21,861 nucleotides of DNA from JAKFWF01 sp041745515. Its GTDB lineage: Bacteria; Pseudomonadota; Alphaproteobacteria; Rhizobiales; Hyphomicrobiaceae. Made by a program: the position numbers and the translations under genes. The notes under the pieces are model-generated. The model did not search any database. It saw only the letters and a list, made by a program, of their open reading frames with translations, and was not told the DNA's origin. The stretch spans positions 1 to 21,861 of the forward strand of contig JBGTIU010000036.1 of NCBI GenBank assembly GCA_041745515.1, read 5' to 3'. Positions 1 through 8,317 of the stretch are shown here, piece after piece (positions within the stretch are counted from its first letter, which is position 1; each line of letters starts with the position of its first letter).

Positions 1-59
1 GGTGCAGGCACGCGGGCGCCGCTGTCCGCCTGATCCCGCCCGTTGTGAGAGGTGCCGCC

Positions 60-752
60 GTGCAATCGCCCGCCCCGTTGACACTGATCAGTCATCATCT
101 ATGCCCCTACGTGCAACGGGCTGTCATCTCGCTTGCCGAGAAGGGCGTGCCGTTCGAGCGCGTCAACGTCGACCTCGCCAACAAGCCCGATTGGTTCCTG
201 GCGCTGTCGCCGCTCGGCAAGACGCCGGTGCTCAAGGTCGGCGAGGTGGCGATCTTCGAGTCGGCGGTGATCCTCGAGTATCTGGAGGAGACCTGTCCGC
301 ATCCGCTGCATCCAGCGGACCCGCTGCACCGGGCCGAGCATCGGGCGTGGATCGAATTTGGCTCTACGGTGCTGGCCGACATCGCGGGGTTCTACACAGC
401 GGCTGACGGGGCGAACTTTCAGGCCAAGGCGAAAGCGCTCGCGGCAAGGTTCGGTCAGCTGGAGCAACGTCTCGGCGCCGGGCTTTACTTCGACGGCGAT
501 CGCTTCTCGCTCGTCGATGCGGTGTTCGGGCCGGCGTTTCGATACTTCGATGTGTTCGACAGGATCGGGGACTTCGGCATCCTGACCGATAGGCCCAAGG
601 TCGCCATTTGGCGGCAGGTGCTGTCACAGCGGCCTTCGATCCGAGGCGCCGTTGCGAGCGACTACGACAGCCGGCTCTGGGCATTTCTGGAGGCGCGCAA
701 ATCGCACTTAACGCGACTCATGGCGATGCCGTCTGAGCGCACTTTGGCCTGA
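60..752 (+). CDS. Glutathione S-transferase family protein
   Basis: This is a soluble cytosolic GST-fold protein of about 230 residues, a normal length for the family. The N-terminal thioredoxin-like domain carries the motif HHLCPYVQR, whose Cys sits where Omega-class and related GSTs have their catalytic cysteine. LGKTPVLKVG supplies the cis-proline loop and FESAVILEYLEE the glutathione gamma-Glu contact (Glu-Ser). The rest is the alpha-helical C-terminal domain. Cys-type GSTs usually act as thiol transferases or dehalogenases; the substrate cannot be told here. I chose the GTG at 60 because GAGAGG lies 7 nt upstream; a GTG at 45 in the same frame would add five residues. It converges with the minus-strand gene ending at 759, leaving 6 bp, so it is probably transcribed alone from a promoter at or before the window edge. 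Confidence 0.87.
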   Translation: MQSPAPLTLISHHLCPYVQRAVISLAEKGVPFERVNVDLANKPDWFLALSPLGKTPVLKVGEVAIFESAVILEYLEETCPHPLHPADPLHRAEHRAWIEFGSTVLADIAGFYTAADGANFQAKAKALAARFGQLEQRLGAGLYFDGDRFSLVDAVFGPAFRYFDVFDRIGDFGILTDRPKVAIWRQVLSQRPSIRGAVASDYDSRLWAFLEARKSHLTRLMAMPSERTLA

Positions 753-758
753 GGGTCG

Positions 759-1046
759 TCACCGCTTGAGCAGCCGCCGCATCAGGTAGCCGATCGTCGA
801 CCACACAGCGCCGAACGGCAGCAGCGCTATGAACATGCCGCCAGCGGCCCGTTCGTGACCCAGACTGAAACCGGCATCAATCCTGCCGGTCAATCCGATC
901 AGCGCCATTCCGGCGATCGCCGCGATCAGCGCGGCAATCGGTATCTTCTGCGGCTCGCTCGCCCGCACTCCCATGTAGAGCCCCACCGCGATCGTCGCCG
1001 GGTTCAGGAGTGCGTAAAGCAAGATGGTTTGTATCGCATTGGTCAT
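759..1046 (-). CDS. Small three-helix membrane protein, unknown function
   Basis: This encodes 95 residues with three hydrophobic stretches, at about residues 7-27, 35-54 and 68-88, and a basic end (RRLLKR), which suggests an inner-membrane protein. I do not recognise the family. It starts 22 bp after the stop of the TSUP transporter gene on the same strand, so it is probably the last gene of the chorismate mutase-TSUP transcript. The start ATG is preceded by a weak AG-rich region. The reading frame has normal GC-rich third positions and no competing frame is convincing. An accessory role with the upstream permease is only a guess from position. Confidence 0.7.
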   Translation of the reverse strand: MTNAIQTILLYALLNPATIAVGLYMGVRASEPQKIPIAALIAAIAGMALIGLTGRIDAGFSLGHERAAGGMFIALLPFGAVWSTIGYLMRRLLKR

Positions 1047-1068
1047 TGCGGGCAGCTGTTCCGAAACC

Positions 1069-1803
1069 CTAGGAGCGCAGCGCCTGAAGAACCAGCAGAG
1101 CGCCGCCGATCACGACCACCGTATCCAGAATGTACGCATGAGTCCTTAGGCTGACGCGACGGGTCAATCGCCGCGCGATGAATGCGCCGGGCGTTGCGCA
1201 AACGCCGATCAGGACCGCCATCACCCACGACGACCACGGCAGCGCGCCAGCCGTCTGGAACACCGCCGACTTGACGATGCCGATCAGGAGCGATACGCCG
1301 GCGTCGGTTGCGATCACCGCCGCGCCCTCGAGCCCTCCCGCCATCAGGATCGAGAGCAGCACGACACCAGCACCCGTTGTTCCACCGACCAGGGCTCCGT
1401 AGCCGGTGCCGGCGACCAACAGCCCGCGGTCTGACAAGGCGCCGAACCGAGCCTTGAGGATGCGCCGCAACGGCACCAGCACGATCAGCATCGTGCCGAT
1501 CAGCAATGCTGCTCGCGGGCCCGACAGCAGCGTGTAACCATAAGAGCTGACGATACACAGTGGGATTGCCGCCAATCCAACCAACAGCGCTTTGCGAAGG
1601 TCGAAACTTGACCAGAATGCAGCCAGCCGGCTGCCATTGGTGAACAACGCCGAAAGACCAATCACCGGGACTACCGCTTGGGCGCCGATGATCGGCACCA
1701 GCACCAGTGGCATCAGCAGTCCCGTGCCGTAGCCCGCTACACCACCGATGATGGAGGCTGCAAACGCCGTCACCGCGACCACCAGATACTGCAGAAGCGT
1801 CAC
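1069..1803 (-). CDS. TSUP family (TauE/SafE) permease
   Basis: This is an integral inner-membrane protein of about 244 residues with roughly eight hydrophobic segments in two similar halves. The glycine-rich motifs GGVAGYGTG in the first half and YGALVGGTTGAGVVLL in the second are typical of the TauE/SafE (TSUP) family. These permeases move sulfite, sulfoacetate, other organosulfonates or small organic acids; the substrate is not visible. The open frame reaches back to 1902, but that extension overlaps the upstream chorismate mutase by over 70 bp and is charged and unlike a TSUP N-terminus. I take the GTG at 1803, just before LLQYLVVAVTAFAAS; a TTG at 1812 is also possible. It lies 28 bp after the chorismate mutase stop, indicating one operon. 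Confidence 0.85.
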   Translation of the reverse strand: MTLLQYLVVAVTAFAASIIGGVAGYGTGLLMPLVLVPIIGAQAVVPVIGLSALFTNGSRLAAFWSSFDLRKALLVGLAAIPLCIVSSYGYTLLSGPRAALLIGTMLIVLVPLRRILKARFGALSDRGLLVAGTGYGALVGGTTGAGVVLLSILMAGGLEGAAVIATDAGVSLLIGIVKSAVFQTAGALPWSSWVMAVLIGVCATPGAFIARRLTRRVSLRTHAYILDTVVVIGGALLVLQALRS

Positions 1804-1831
1804 ATCGCCCAAGGTCGCGCCGATCCGACGT

Positions 1832-2158
1832 TCAGTGGTCCTGTTTCTTAGCCTCGAATTCGCTGCGAAGCTTTTCTTCTTCGTATTGGATAAACCAGCC
1901 AATCATTTGCCGCCATAAGGCCTCGCACAGATCGGGCGGCACGCCTTGTTCGACGGCCTTCGCACGCACTTTGTCGATCACCTGCTGGTTGCGCCAAGGC
2001 ACGTTCGCCTGCGCCTTCTCAGCAAGCTTGAGCTGCCAGGCGCGCTCGACGTAGCCGAACCGCTCGCCAATGAGCGCAACCAGAGCGGTGTCGACACGAT
2101 CGATCTCGGCGCGAACCTCGGTCATCGTCGGGCAATCGGCAGGCGGACGTGGGGGCAT
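1832..2158 (-). CDS. Chorismate mutase type II (AroQ-fold) domain protein
   Basis: This is a stand-alone all-helical chorismate mutase domain of 108 residues. VRAEIDRVDTALVALIGERF matches helix 1 of the AroQ fold (EIDRVD..L..L...R), followed by a central W-R-N-Q-Q-V segment and the C-terminal helix ending in an acidic/basic tail. The family converts chorismate to prephenate, or in PchB-like members removes pyruvate from isochorismate. The usual Asp and Glu around the central Arg appear replaced (W-R-N instead of D..RE), so activity may be PchB-like or altered. I chose ATG 2158 because AGGGA lies 8 nt upstream; an upstream start at 2191 adds 11 residues without better support. The TSUP gene follows after 28 bp. 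Confidence 0.82.
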   Translation of the reverse strand: MPPRPPADCPTMTEVRAEIDRVDTALVALIGERFGYVERAWQLKLAEKAQANVPWRNQQVIDKVRAKAVEQGVPPDLCEALWRQMIGWFIQYEEEKLRSEFEAKKQDH

Positions 2159-2230
2159 ATGCGTGGTCCCTGAGACTTCCGGCTGTCGCAATAGCCCTGG
2201 GATCAGGCGAACGCAACTACTCGTATCGTA

Positions 2231-2899
2231 TCACGGGCAAGCGGAGGGCGCGTTCTGGACCTTGCCGGTAGCCGCAAGCTCCTTCAATTGCAGACAACGC
2301 TCCGTCTTCTCGCTGGCAGTCAGTGGCTGGCCGATCTTGACCGTGAGCAATCGCGTCTTCATGGCAGCAAACAGCACCGGCCGTTCGGCCTTGAACCGTG
2401 TCAGGTCGTCAAGCGACCAGTCAGCAACCGCAAGGTCGACCTGCGCGCCTGGATGTTGCGCGCGGCGCTTGGCTGTGATTTGCCCGACATTGATAACCTC
2501 GCCAGATCCGAGCGTGAAGCTCGCCAGGCTGTGCGTCACGGGTCCGCCCTGGCTGCCGAAGGCGATCATACTGCGAGCGCGCTGACAGACATAGCCGAGC
2601 ATGTGGTATTCTCCGGGTTCGAGCTCGATCTCGGTCGCATTGGCACTGGCGGGCCGGGCCGCACCGGGTGCTTGCAGACGGGCGACCTGTTTGTGGCCAT
2701 TGCCGTCGCGAACGCCGAGCCACAGGTAATGGCCTTTGCATGCCTCGTGCGGCATGCCGAACTTCATAACCGCGATCGAGCGTTTCGATTGCGATAGCGC
2801 GATAGCCGAGGGTTCAACCGCCAGCCGCGTGTTTGGGGCGCAGGCAACGAGCGTCGCCATCGTGGTTATCGCGAGAAACGGCAAGCAGACGCGGAACAT
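2231..2899 (-). CDS. Putative lipoprotein, unknown function
   Basis: This is a 222-residue protein with a lipoprotein signal peptide: a short basic start, a hydrophobic stretch, and the lipobox TLVAC with the lipidated Cys at position 20. The mature part is probably in the periplasm and anchored to a membrane. It has four cysteines after the lipobox (near CKGHYLW, YVCQRA, RCLQL and the C-terminal ACP), so disulfides are likely. I do not recognise a domain. The section ELEPGEYHMLGYVC resembles the beta-rich segments found in small carbohydrate- or peptidoglycan-associated lipoproteins, but that is weak. A run of six G (GGGGGG) sits just before the ATG and can act as ribosome-binding site. It lies 72 bp upstream of the chorismate mutase gene on the same strand. 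Confidence 0.72.
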   Translation of the reverse strand: MFRVCLPFLAITTMATLVACAPNTRLAVEPSAIALSQSKRSIAVMKFGMPHEACKGHYLWLGVRDGNGHKQVARLQAPGAARPASANATEIELEPGEYHMLGYVCQRARSMIAFGSQGGPVTHSLASFTLGSGEVINVGQITAKRRAQHPGAQVDLAVADWSLDDLTRFKAERPVLFAAMKTRLLTVKIGQPLTASEKTERCLQLKELAATGKVQNAPSACP

Positions 2900-2974
2900 C
2901 GACCCCCCGGCGCAGCGTTTTCATTGAACGTAACAGCGTTCACAAAACTGTTTGCGCTAGGTAATGTCCTATCT

Positions 2975-4477
2975 CTATCGAGCCCACCACCGCTCCGACG
3001 CCACGAACCGCCCGGCCGAGTCTTCGATTGCTTGCCCGGCGCGAAACAGCGTGCCTTCGTCGAACGGCTTGCCGATCAGCTGCAGCCCAAGTGGCGTCCC
3101 CTGCGACGACAAGCCGGCCGGCACCGAGATGCCGGGCAACCCCGCCATGTTGACCGTCACCGTAAAGATATCCTCGAGATACATGGCAATTGGGTCGCCG
3201 CTCTTTTCGCCGGCGGCGAACGCGGGCGAAGGTGTCGTCGGGGTCAGCACCACATCGACCTTGGTCCAGGCCTCGTCAAAATCGCGCTTGATGAGCGTGC
3301 GCACCTTCTGCGCCTTGATATAGTAGGCGTCGTAATAGCCGGCCGACAGCACGTATGTGCCGATTAAAATCCGTCGGCGCACTTCGCGGCCGAAGCCCGC
3401 CGCGCGCGTATTTTCATAAGTGTCGATCACATCGCGGCCAGGGACGCGCAGTCCGTACCGCACGCCGTCGTAACGGGCAAGATTGGACGAGGCTTCAGCT
3501 GGCGCCACGATGTAGTACGCGGGCAACGCGTACTTGGTGTGCGGCAGCGAAATGTCGTGGATGCTCGCGCCCGCAGCCTTCAGCCACACGATGCCTTTCT
3601 CCCAGAGCGCGTCGATCTCGGCCGACATACCTTCGATGCGGTATTCCTTCGGCACGCCGACGCGTAAGCCTTTCAGGCTCTTTCCGATCTCCGCCTCATA
3701 GTTAGGAACCGGAGCGTCAACGCAGGTCGAATCCTTTGGGTCAGGGCTGGCCATCGATTTGAGCAGGATCGCTGCGTCTCGGATGGTCTTGGTGATCGGG
3801 CCCGCCTGATCGAGCGACGAGGCAAACGCGACAATGCCCCAGCGTGAGCAGCGACCATAGGTCGGCTTGATACCGACCGTGCCAGTCAATGCCGCAGGCT
3901 GTCGTATTGATCCGCCTGTGTCCGTAGCCGTCGCTGCCAGGCACAAGTCGGCCGCGACGGCTGCTGCCGATCCGCCGGACGAGCCACCGGGTACCAGGGC
4001 GGCATTTAAGATCTTGCCGGTCGCGTCCTTGCGCCGCCATGGGTTGACAACGTTGCCGAACACGCTGGTCTCGTTCGACGAACCCATGGCGAATTCATCG
4101 TTGTTGAGTTTGCCAAGCATCACGGCGCCGGCGTCCCAAAGGTTCTGCGTCACGGTCGATTCGTAAGGCGGCGTGAACCCGTCAAGCACCTTAGAGCACG
4201 CAGTCGTGCGAAACCCCTTGGTGCAGTAAAGATCCTTGATACCGAGCGGCAGGCCTTCGAGCGGCCCTGCCTTGCCGGCCGCGATCCGCTTGTCGCTTCG
4301 ACTTGCTTGCTCAATTGCGTGCTCGGCAGTGGGGAGCACGTAGGCATTGAGAGCGGCGTTACCGGCCTCGATAGCTTCATTAAATGCGGTAGCAAGTTCG
4401 ACTGCCGTGAACTGCTTGCCTTGCAACCCGTCGCGCGCTTCCGCCAATGTCAGCTTGATTAGCTCGGATTTCGACAT
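2975..4477 (-). CDS. gatA: Asp/Glu-tRNA(Asn/Gln) amidotransferase subunit A
   Basis: GatA is the glutaminase subunit of the GatCAB complex, which turns misacylated Glu-tRNA(Gln) or Asp-tRNA(Asn) into the correct amide form in the cytosol. The 500-residue length is normal. The amidase signature is complete: Lys81 in GIKDLYC, cis-Ser166 in GGSSGGS, and nucleophile Ser190 in TDTGGSIRQPA. The C-terminus includes GLPGISVPAGL and LGLQLIGKPF, which are typical. It starts 3 bp after the GNAT stop, in the order gatC - GNAT - gatA, so the three genes are surely co-transcribed and translationally close. gatB is not in the window and is probably elsewhere or beyond an edge. The divergent downstream region 2900-2974 is short and holds no gene. 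Confidence 0.97.
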   Translation of the reverse strand: MSKSELIKLTLAEARDGLQGKQFTAVELATAFNEAIEAGNAALNAYVLPTAEHAIEQASRSDKRIAAGKAGPLEGLPLGIKDLYCTKGFRTTACSKVLDGFTPPYESTVTQNLWDAGAVMLGKLNNDEFAMGSSNETSVFGNVVNPWRRKDATGKILNAALVPGGSSGGSAAAVAADLCLAATATDTGGSIRQPAALTGTVGIKPTYGRCSRWGIVAFASSLDQAGPITKTIRDAAILLKSMASPDPKDSTCVDAPVPNYEAEIGKSLKGLRVGVPKEYRIEGMSAEIDALWEKGIVWLKAAGASIHDISLPHTKYALPAYYIVAPAEASSNLARYDGVRYGLRVPGRDVIDTYENTRAAGFGREVRRRILIGTYVLSAGYYDAYYIKAQKVRTLIKRDFDEAWTKVDVVLTPTTPSPAFAAGEKSGDPIAMYLEDIFTVTVNMAGLPGISVPAGLSSQGTPLGLQLIGKPFDEGTLFRAGQAIEDSAGRFVASERWWAR

Positions 4478-4480
4478 TGA

Positions 4481-4972
4481 TCACGCAATCTCTTTGGTCA
4501 TGAATAGACTGAGGGGATCGGCTTTGTAGTTGCCGAAGGCTGGGCAATCCTCGTAACCGGCTCGACGGTAGAGGTTTATGGCATCGTGGTTGTGAATCCC
4601 GGTTTCAAGCGACAATCGACGCACGCCGCGCCGCTTTGCTTCGCCCTCGATGGTATCGAGGATCACGCGGCCGAGCCCGCGGCCCCGCGCCTCATGAGGT
4701 ACATACATGCGTTTAATTTCACCGTGCCCGGATTCAATCTTCCGGAAGGCCCCGCACCCGATCGCCCGGCCGTCTTGGCGGGCCACGAAGAACACGACAT
4801 CAGGCTTGGCTAGCTCCTCGATATCGACCAGATGATTGCTTTCCGGTGGATAGAGCGAACTCGAGAAAGCGTCGAGCGCATCGATCAGTGTCGCCACCTC
4901 CGGTTGGCGCGGGTCCTCGATGGCGATCTGCACCATGGGGATACGAAACGGAGCCGTCGGCCCGGGATTCAT
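4481..4972 (-). CDS. GNAT family N-acetyltransferase inside the gatCA operon
   Basis: This is a 163-residue single-domain GNAT enzyme. The acetyl-CoA pyrophosphate loop is RGRGLG at residues 96-101, preceded by the strand IKRMYVPHEA and followed by the helix VILDTIEGEAKRRG. LSLETGIHNHDAINLYRRAGY gives the conserved motif B with the usual Asn/Tyr pattern, so it should acetylate an amine, amino acid or protein terminus; the substrate is unknown. Its ATG overlaps the gatC stop in an ATGA, and its own stop is 3 bp before gatA, so translation is coupled to both. This placement splits the usual gatC-gatA pair. It may only be a passenger, or may act on tRNA-linked or misacylated amino acids. An internal Met13 is an alternative start. 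Confidence 0.9.
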   Translation of the reverse strand: MNPGPTAPFRIPMVQIAIEDPRQPEVATLIDALDAFSSSLYPPESNHLVDIEELAKPDVVFFVARQDGRAIGCGAFRKIESGHGEIKRMYVPHEARGRGLGRVILDTIEGEAKRRGVRRLSLETGIHNHDAINLYRRAGYEDCPAFGNYKADPLSLFMTKEIA

Positions 4973-5256
4973 TCGACAACTTTCGGCACGACAAAAAAGT
5001 GGTCTTCGACTTGCGGCGCATTCTGCGTCACCTGGTCAGCGATTTCGCCGTCCGTAACGACATCCTCGCGCTGCCTCAATTCGATCGGCACCACACGCGT
5101 CATCGCCTCGACATTAGCGGTGTCAACCTCGTCGAGCAATTTTACCCAATCGAGGATGCCGGACAGCTCGCTTTCGAGGCCTTTGGCTTCTTCCGGCGTT
5201 ACCTTGATACGCGCAAGCCGGGCGATGCGCCGGACAGTCTTTTCGTCGACGTGCAT
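4969..5256 (-). CDS. gatC: Asp/Glu-tRNA(Asn/Gln) amidotransferase subunit C
   Basis: GatC is the small belt subunit that joins GatA and GatB. The 95-residue protein begins MHVDEKTVRRIARLARI, the usual first helix, and continues with a LESELSGILDWVKLLDEVDT segment that matches the family, then the extended arm ending near the C-terminus with the proline/valine-rich PQVEDHFFVVPKVVE. The frame opens at 5295, but ATG 5256 has GAGGA 5 nt upstream and gives the normal GatC start. Its TGA overlaps the ATG of the GNAT gene (ATGA). It is the first gene of the gatC-GNAT-gatA operon. Confidence 0.95.
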   Translation of the reverse strand: MHVDEKTVRRIARLARIKVTPEEAKGLESELSGILDWVKLLDEVDTANVEAMTRVVPIELRQREDVVTDGEIADQVTQNAPQVEDHFFVVPKVVE

Positions 5257-5300
5257 TCGGTCCTCGCGAGGGAACGTGTCACCCGTCGGGCGCACGCGAT

Positions 5301-5330
5301 CTCATAGCGCGGTGGACCCGTGCCTCGCAA
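5301..5330 (-). promoter_or_regulatory. Candidate sigma70 promoter of gatC operon
   Basis: On the minus strand TTGCGA (5325-5330) and TATGAG (5301-5306) are separated by 18 bp, in the 111-bp gap between the stop of the 763-aa gene and the gatC ATG. The boxes are only moderate matches, but they are the best pair in the gap. The upstream gene points the same way, so some read-through transcription is also possible. Confidence 0.3.
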
Positions 5331-5367
5331 CTCAAAGTGCACATTGGGAACCGACCGGGCGGCAACT

Positions 5368-7659
5368 TCAGTCGTTGCCCTTGCGCAAAATGGCACCCAA
5401 TACGTTTGAATAGTCGTCAGTCCAGGCGCGAGTATCGTTTCGGCCGACGGGGGTCACGTACGGCATTGCCGAGACGGGCTCGAGAGCCTTGGCGGATTTG
5501 GCGATGAACATGACGAGCGAACCCGATTGGTCAAGCGTCTTGCTCGAGGGCCTATCGTCCGCGAGTGCCGCTACTGCGCCCGGAATTGCGTTTGCCACCG
5601 CAGCTGCAACGCCGCCGAGATCCAAGTGCCGATTCGAGATGTGCAGCGCCAGGATTCCGTGTTCGCTGAGCCTCGACAGATAGAGTCGCACGGCCTCCGT
5701 AGTCAGGAGATGTACCGGCACGCTGTCCGACGAAAAGGCATCGATCACCAGATAATCGAAGTACTGTGTTTTCTCCTTAGCCAGCGTCAGACGCGCATCA
5801 CCCATTACGATGTCGGCAGCCGGCCGGCAGCGCGACAGAAACGAGAACAGCTTCGGAGTTCTGGCCAGCTTCACGACCAGAGGATCGATTTCGTAGAACC
5901 GCCAGACCTCGTTGGGTCTGGAATAGCAGGACAGCGAGCCGGTCCCCAAACCAATGATCCCGACCACTAGCCCTGCATCGGTCTTGCCGCTTGATACTCT
6001 GGCGGCATCAACGCCGCGCGCCATTGGACTGCCTGGGTAATAGTAGGTCGAAGGCAGCGGAGTTTCCACGGGTTGACCGGCAATATCACGGACCCGCATT
6101 GCGCCGTGCACGGTCGTGCCGTGCATCAGTGTCCGAATTTGATCGTTGGTTGTCATGGCGATGCGGTGGACGCCGAAGAACGAGCGTTCGGAAAATCCGC
6201 GGTTCATCGTCGATGGCAGGACGAACAAGCCAACGAGGGTCACGAGTGCGCAACCAATTTGCGGCAACGGTCGATCGACCATGATGAGTATCGCAATGAA
6301 ACATGCCGCAACAAGCAACCACCCGCCGCCGCCAACGATACCCAGAGGCACCGCCTTGAACGCAATCAGAGCCGCCAGCACTGCACCCGCCACCAGCAGA
6401 GCACCCATCATCACGAGCGCCAGTTGGCGTTGCGCCACGTCGCGACAATCCGAAGCCAGCCGTGGATGCGCTGCCAGCCCCGCCAGCAGCAGCAGGGGAA
6501 ACTCCAGGATGCCGTTGAAAAGCTGAGGCGCAAGCAGAGCCGCGAAGATGCCACCCAGGACGCCGCCGAGCGACATCCACATATAGAATGCTGTCAGATG
6601 GTGGCTGTCCGGACGGCGGTCGTAAAGTTCCTTGTGGCATACCAGCGTCGTCACAAAAAATGCGCCGAACCCGGCCGACACGCCAATCAGCCAGCCCTTG
6701 TTGCCCGTCATCGACAGCCCGAGCAAAGTCAATCCGACCATTATCGGCTGTAGCAGCAGCAGCGTGCGCTGAGAGATCATCGGCCGGCTGCGGAAAACCA
6801 GGATGAACGTGCCGAGGAATACAGCAAGGGGGAAAACCCACAGGAATGGCGCCGCGGCGATGTCCGTCGTCAAGAAGGAGGTGAACGAAACCAATAGACC
6901 CGACGGGATCGCCGATAAGCCGATCCAAGCGAGACACTTAGTCCGAGTAGGGGAATTGCAAGAAGCGGCCTTCGTGGGAACGGCGATGGCCGTCAGGGCA
7001 TCCGACGAGCGCGTCGCCAGCCATCCGCAGATTGCTATCAGAAGTCCCAGCACAAGGAATGTACCCGACCACACGATAGCTTGACGACTTAGTCCAAAAA
7101 CCGGCTCCACCGCGATCGGGTAGGCCAGCAACGCGATCAGCGAACCGAAGTTCGAGGCGCCGTAGAGGAAGTAAGGGTCGCTGGCGTGCGGGTGTCCGGA
7201 GCGGGCGAACCACGACTGCAGCAGCGGCGCGTTAGCCGACACCGCGAAGAACGGCAATCCGACTCCCAGTCCGAGGACGCCAATGAGCCAGAAATAGGTG
7301 CCATCGGCGGGCGGCTCCGCAGCCATAGCTGGCAATCCGAAAGGTAATGCCAGTATTGCCGATGTCATCAGGCCGAGGTGCACCGGTGGGGCATACCGGG
7401 ATGGACAGTAGCGGTTCAACCCGTGTGCATAGCAATAACCGCCAAGCAGCACCGCCTGAAAGAACACCATCGAAACCGCCCAAACAGAGGACGCGCCGCC
7501 GAGCTTTGGCAGCACCATCTTGGCAAAGATCGGCTGAACCGAGAACAGCAGCAGGGCCGATAAGAACAGCGCTGCGGAGAAAATTGCCAGAACGGATGGG
7601 TTGTCGCGCACAGCGCTCAAGCCGCGGACAATGCCGCCTCGGAACGCGATCGTACTCAT
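5368..7659 (-). CDS. Fused polytopic membrane / spermidine-synthase-like protein
   Basis: This is a 763-residue two-part protein. Residues about 25-480 are strongly hydrophobic with roughly a dozen membrane helices, starting with the typical LLLFSVQPIFAKMVLPKLGG and WAVSMVFFQAVLLGGYCYAHG of the fused MFS/spermidine-synthase group. Residues about 530-755 form a spermidine-synthase-like Rossmann domain: GIIGLGTG at 567-574 is the SAM or decarboxy-SAM loop, YEIDP is the acidic ribose contact, VIDAFSSDSVPVHLLT carries the catalytic-site Asp640, and HISNRHLDL follows. True polyamine synthesis is not proven for this fused family; some members may modify a transported substrate. The ATG at 7659 is preceded by GGGGAAG at a rather long distance. 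An 80-bp gap separates it from the lipoprotein gene upstream; gatC follows after 111 bp. Confidence 0.88.
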   Translation of the reverse strand: MSTIAFRGGIVRGLSAVRDNPSVLAIFSAALFLSALLLFSVQPIFAKMVLPKLGGASSVWAVSMVFFQAVLLGGYCYAHGLNRYCPSRYAPPVHLGLMTSAILALPFGLPAMAAEPPADGTYFWLIGVLGLGVGLPFFAVSANAPLLQSWFARSGHPHASDPYFLYGASNFGSLIALLAYPIAVEPVFGLSRQAIVWSGTFLVLGLLIAICGWLATRSSDALTAIAVPTKAASCNSPTRTKCLAWIGLSAIPSGLLVSFTSFLTTDIAAAPFLWVFPLAVFLGTFILVFRSRPMISQRTLLLLQPIMVGLTLLGLSMTGNKGWLIGVSAGFGAFFVTTLVCHKELYDRRPDSHHLTAFYMWMSLGGVLGGIFAALLAPQLFNGILEFPLLLLAGLAAHPRLASDCRDVAQRQLALVMMGALLVAGAVLAALIAFKAVPLGIVGGGGWLLVAACFIAILIMVDRPLPQIGCALVTLVGLFVLPSTMNRGFSERSFFGVHRIAMTTNDQIRTLMHGTTVHGAMRVRDIAGQPVETPLPSTYYYPGSPMARGVDAARVSSGKTDAGLVVGIIGLGTGSLSCYSRPNEVWRFYEIDPLVVKLARTPKLFSFLSRCRPAADIVMGDARLTLAKEKTQYFDYLVIDAFSSDSVPVHLLTTEAVRLYLSRLSEHGILALHISNRHLDLGGVAAAVANAIPGAVAALADDRPSSKTLDQSGSLVMFIAKSAKALEPVSAMPYVTPVGRNDTRAWTDDYSNVLGAILRKGND

Positions 7660-7739
7660 TGGCCCAGACTTCCCCGGCTGAAACGTTAGACGGCGAAGGT
7701 AAACGCAAATGATTGAACGAAAATAAAGGTGGGCTGTTA

Positions 7740-8216
7740 CTAGCGCTTTCCCGCATCAGGATTGGGCGTATACCCCGGCCCGATCGTCAGGGGTTTTTCA
7801 GGATTTGCGCTCTGATCGAGGTCGGATTTGAACGTCCGGCTGACACGCCCCAGCACCTTGGCGCCGTCCACGTCCAACACGCGTATCTCGACGCGATACG
7901 CCTTCCCGGCCTTCACGCCCAGCAACGGCGGCGTGCGCATTGCATAGCTGAGCCGCGCGGTATTGATGGTTTCACGCACGATGAGCGGCGCACCCCCTGC
8001 CGGGTTTTCGAATTCGCCTTCCAGGACGGTGCCGGGCGCCAGCGATCGCAGCGGTTTGACGCTGACACCATAGAACACTTCGGCAATGCGATAGTTGAAG
8101 ATGAAGCCGCCGCCCTCGATCGCAATCCAGGGCCTATCGGCGTTGTCGCCACAACCAGCGAGCAACCCGATCAACACGACCAGCGCGATGCGGCTCGGCG
8201 AACTTGCGATGAACAT
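7740..8216 (-). CDS. Conserved lipoprotein, unknown function
   Basis: This is a 158-residue protein with a clear lipoprotein signal: hydrophobic RIALVVLIGLLAGC with lipidated Cys22. The residues after it (GDNADRPW) lack Asp at +2, so outer-membrane sorting is likely. The mature domain reads as beta-rich (IEGGGFIFNYRIAEVFYGVSV, VRETINTARLSYAMRTPPL, YRVEIRVLDVDGAKVLGRV), compatible with an immunoglobulin-like or Ig-sandwich fold, but I do not recognise a named domain. ATG 8216 was chosen over the upstream 8255 start because GGAGG lies 7 nt before it and because this places the signal peptide at the N-terminus. It is divergent from the CGNR regulator at 8318. Confidence 0.78.
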   Translation of the reverse strand: MFIASSPSRIALVVLIGLLAGCGDNADRPWIAIEGGGFIFNYRIAEVFYGVSVKPLRSLAPGTVLEGEFENPAGGAPLIVRETINTARLSYAMRTPPLLGVKAGKAYRVEIRVLDVDGAKVLGRVSRTFKSDLDQSANPEKPLTIGPGYTPNPDAGKR

Positions 8217-8317
8217 GGCGCGCCTCCGATAAACGTCATGCGACAGTTGAAGCATGTGGGCTGGTTGTCAACCTGTTAATCGGTTAGACTCGACTCACGC
8301 AGCAGCGAGGAGCGCAA
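8217..8317. promoter_or_regulatory. Divergent promoter region with a GGTTG-T-CAACC palindrome
   Basis: The 101-bp gap between the lipoprotein gene (minus) and the CGNR regulator (plus) must hold both promoters. It contains the 11-bp palindrome GGTTGTCAACC at 8263-8273. Its minus strand reads TTGACA, a perfect -35 for the lipoprotein gene, although the -10 about 17 bp on (AACTGT) is poor. On the plus strand TTGTCA with TAGACT 14 bp later is a weak pair. The palindrome is a reasonable operator for the adjacent regulator, but this is inference. Confidence 0.35.

Noticed and set aside
1804..1902. 33-residue N-terminal extension of the TSUP permease
   Set aside because: It overlaps the chorismate mutase gene by over 70 bp and is highly charged, unlike a membrane permease start.
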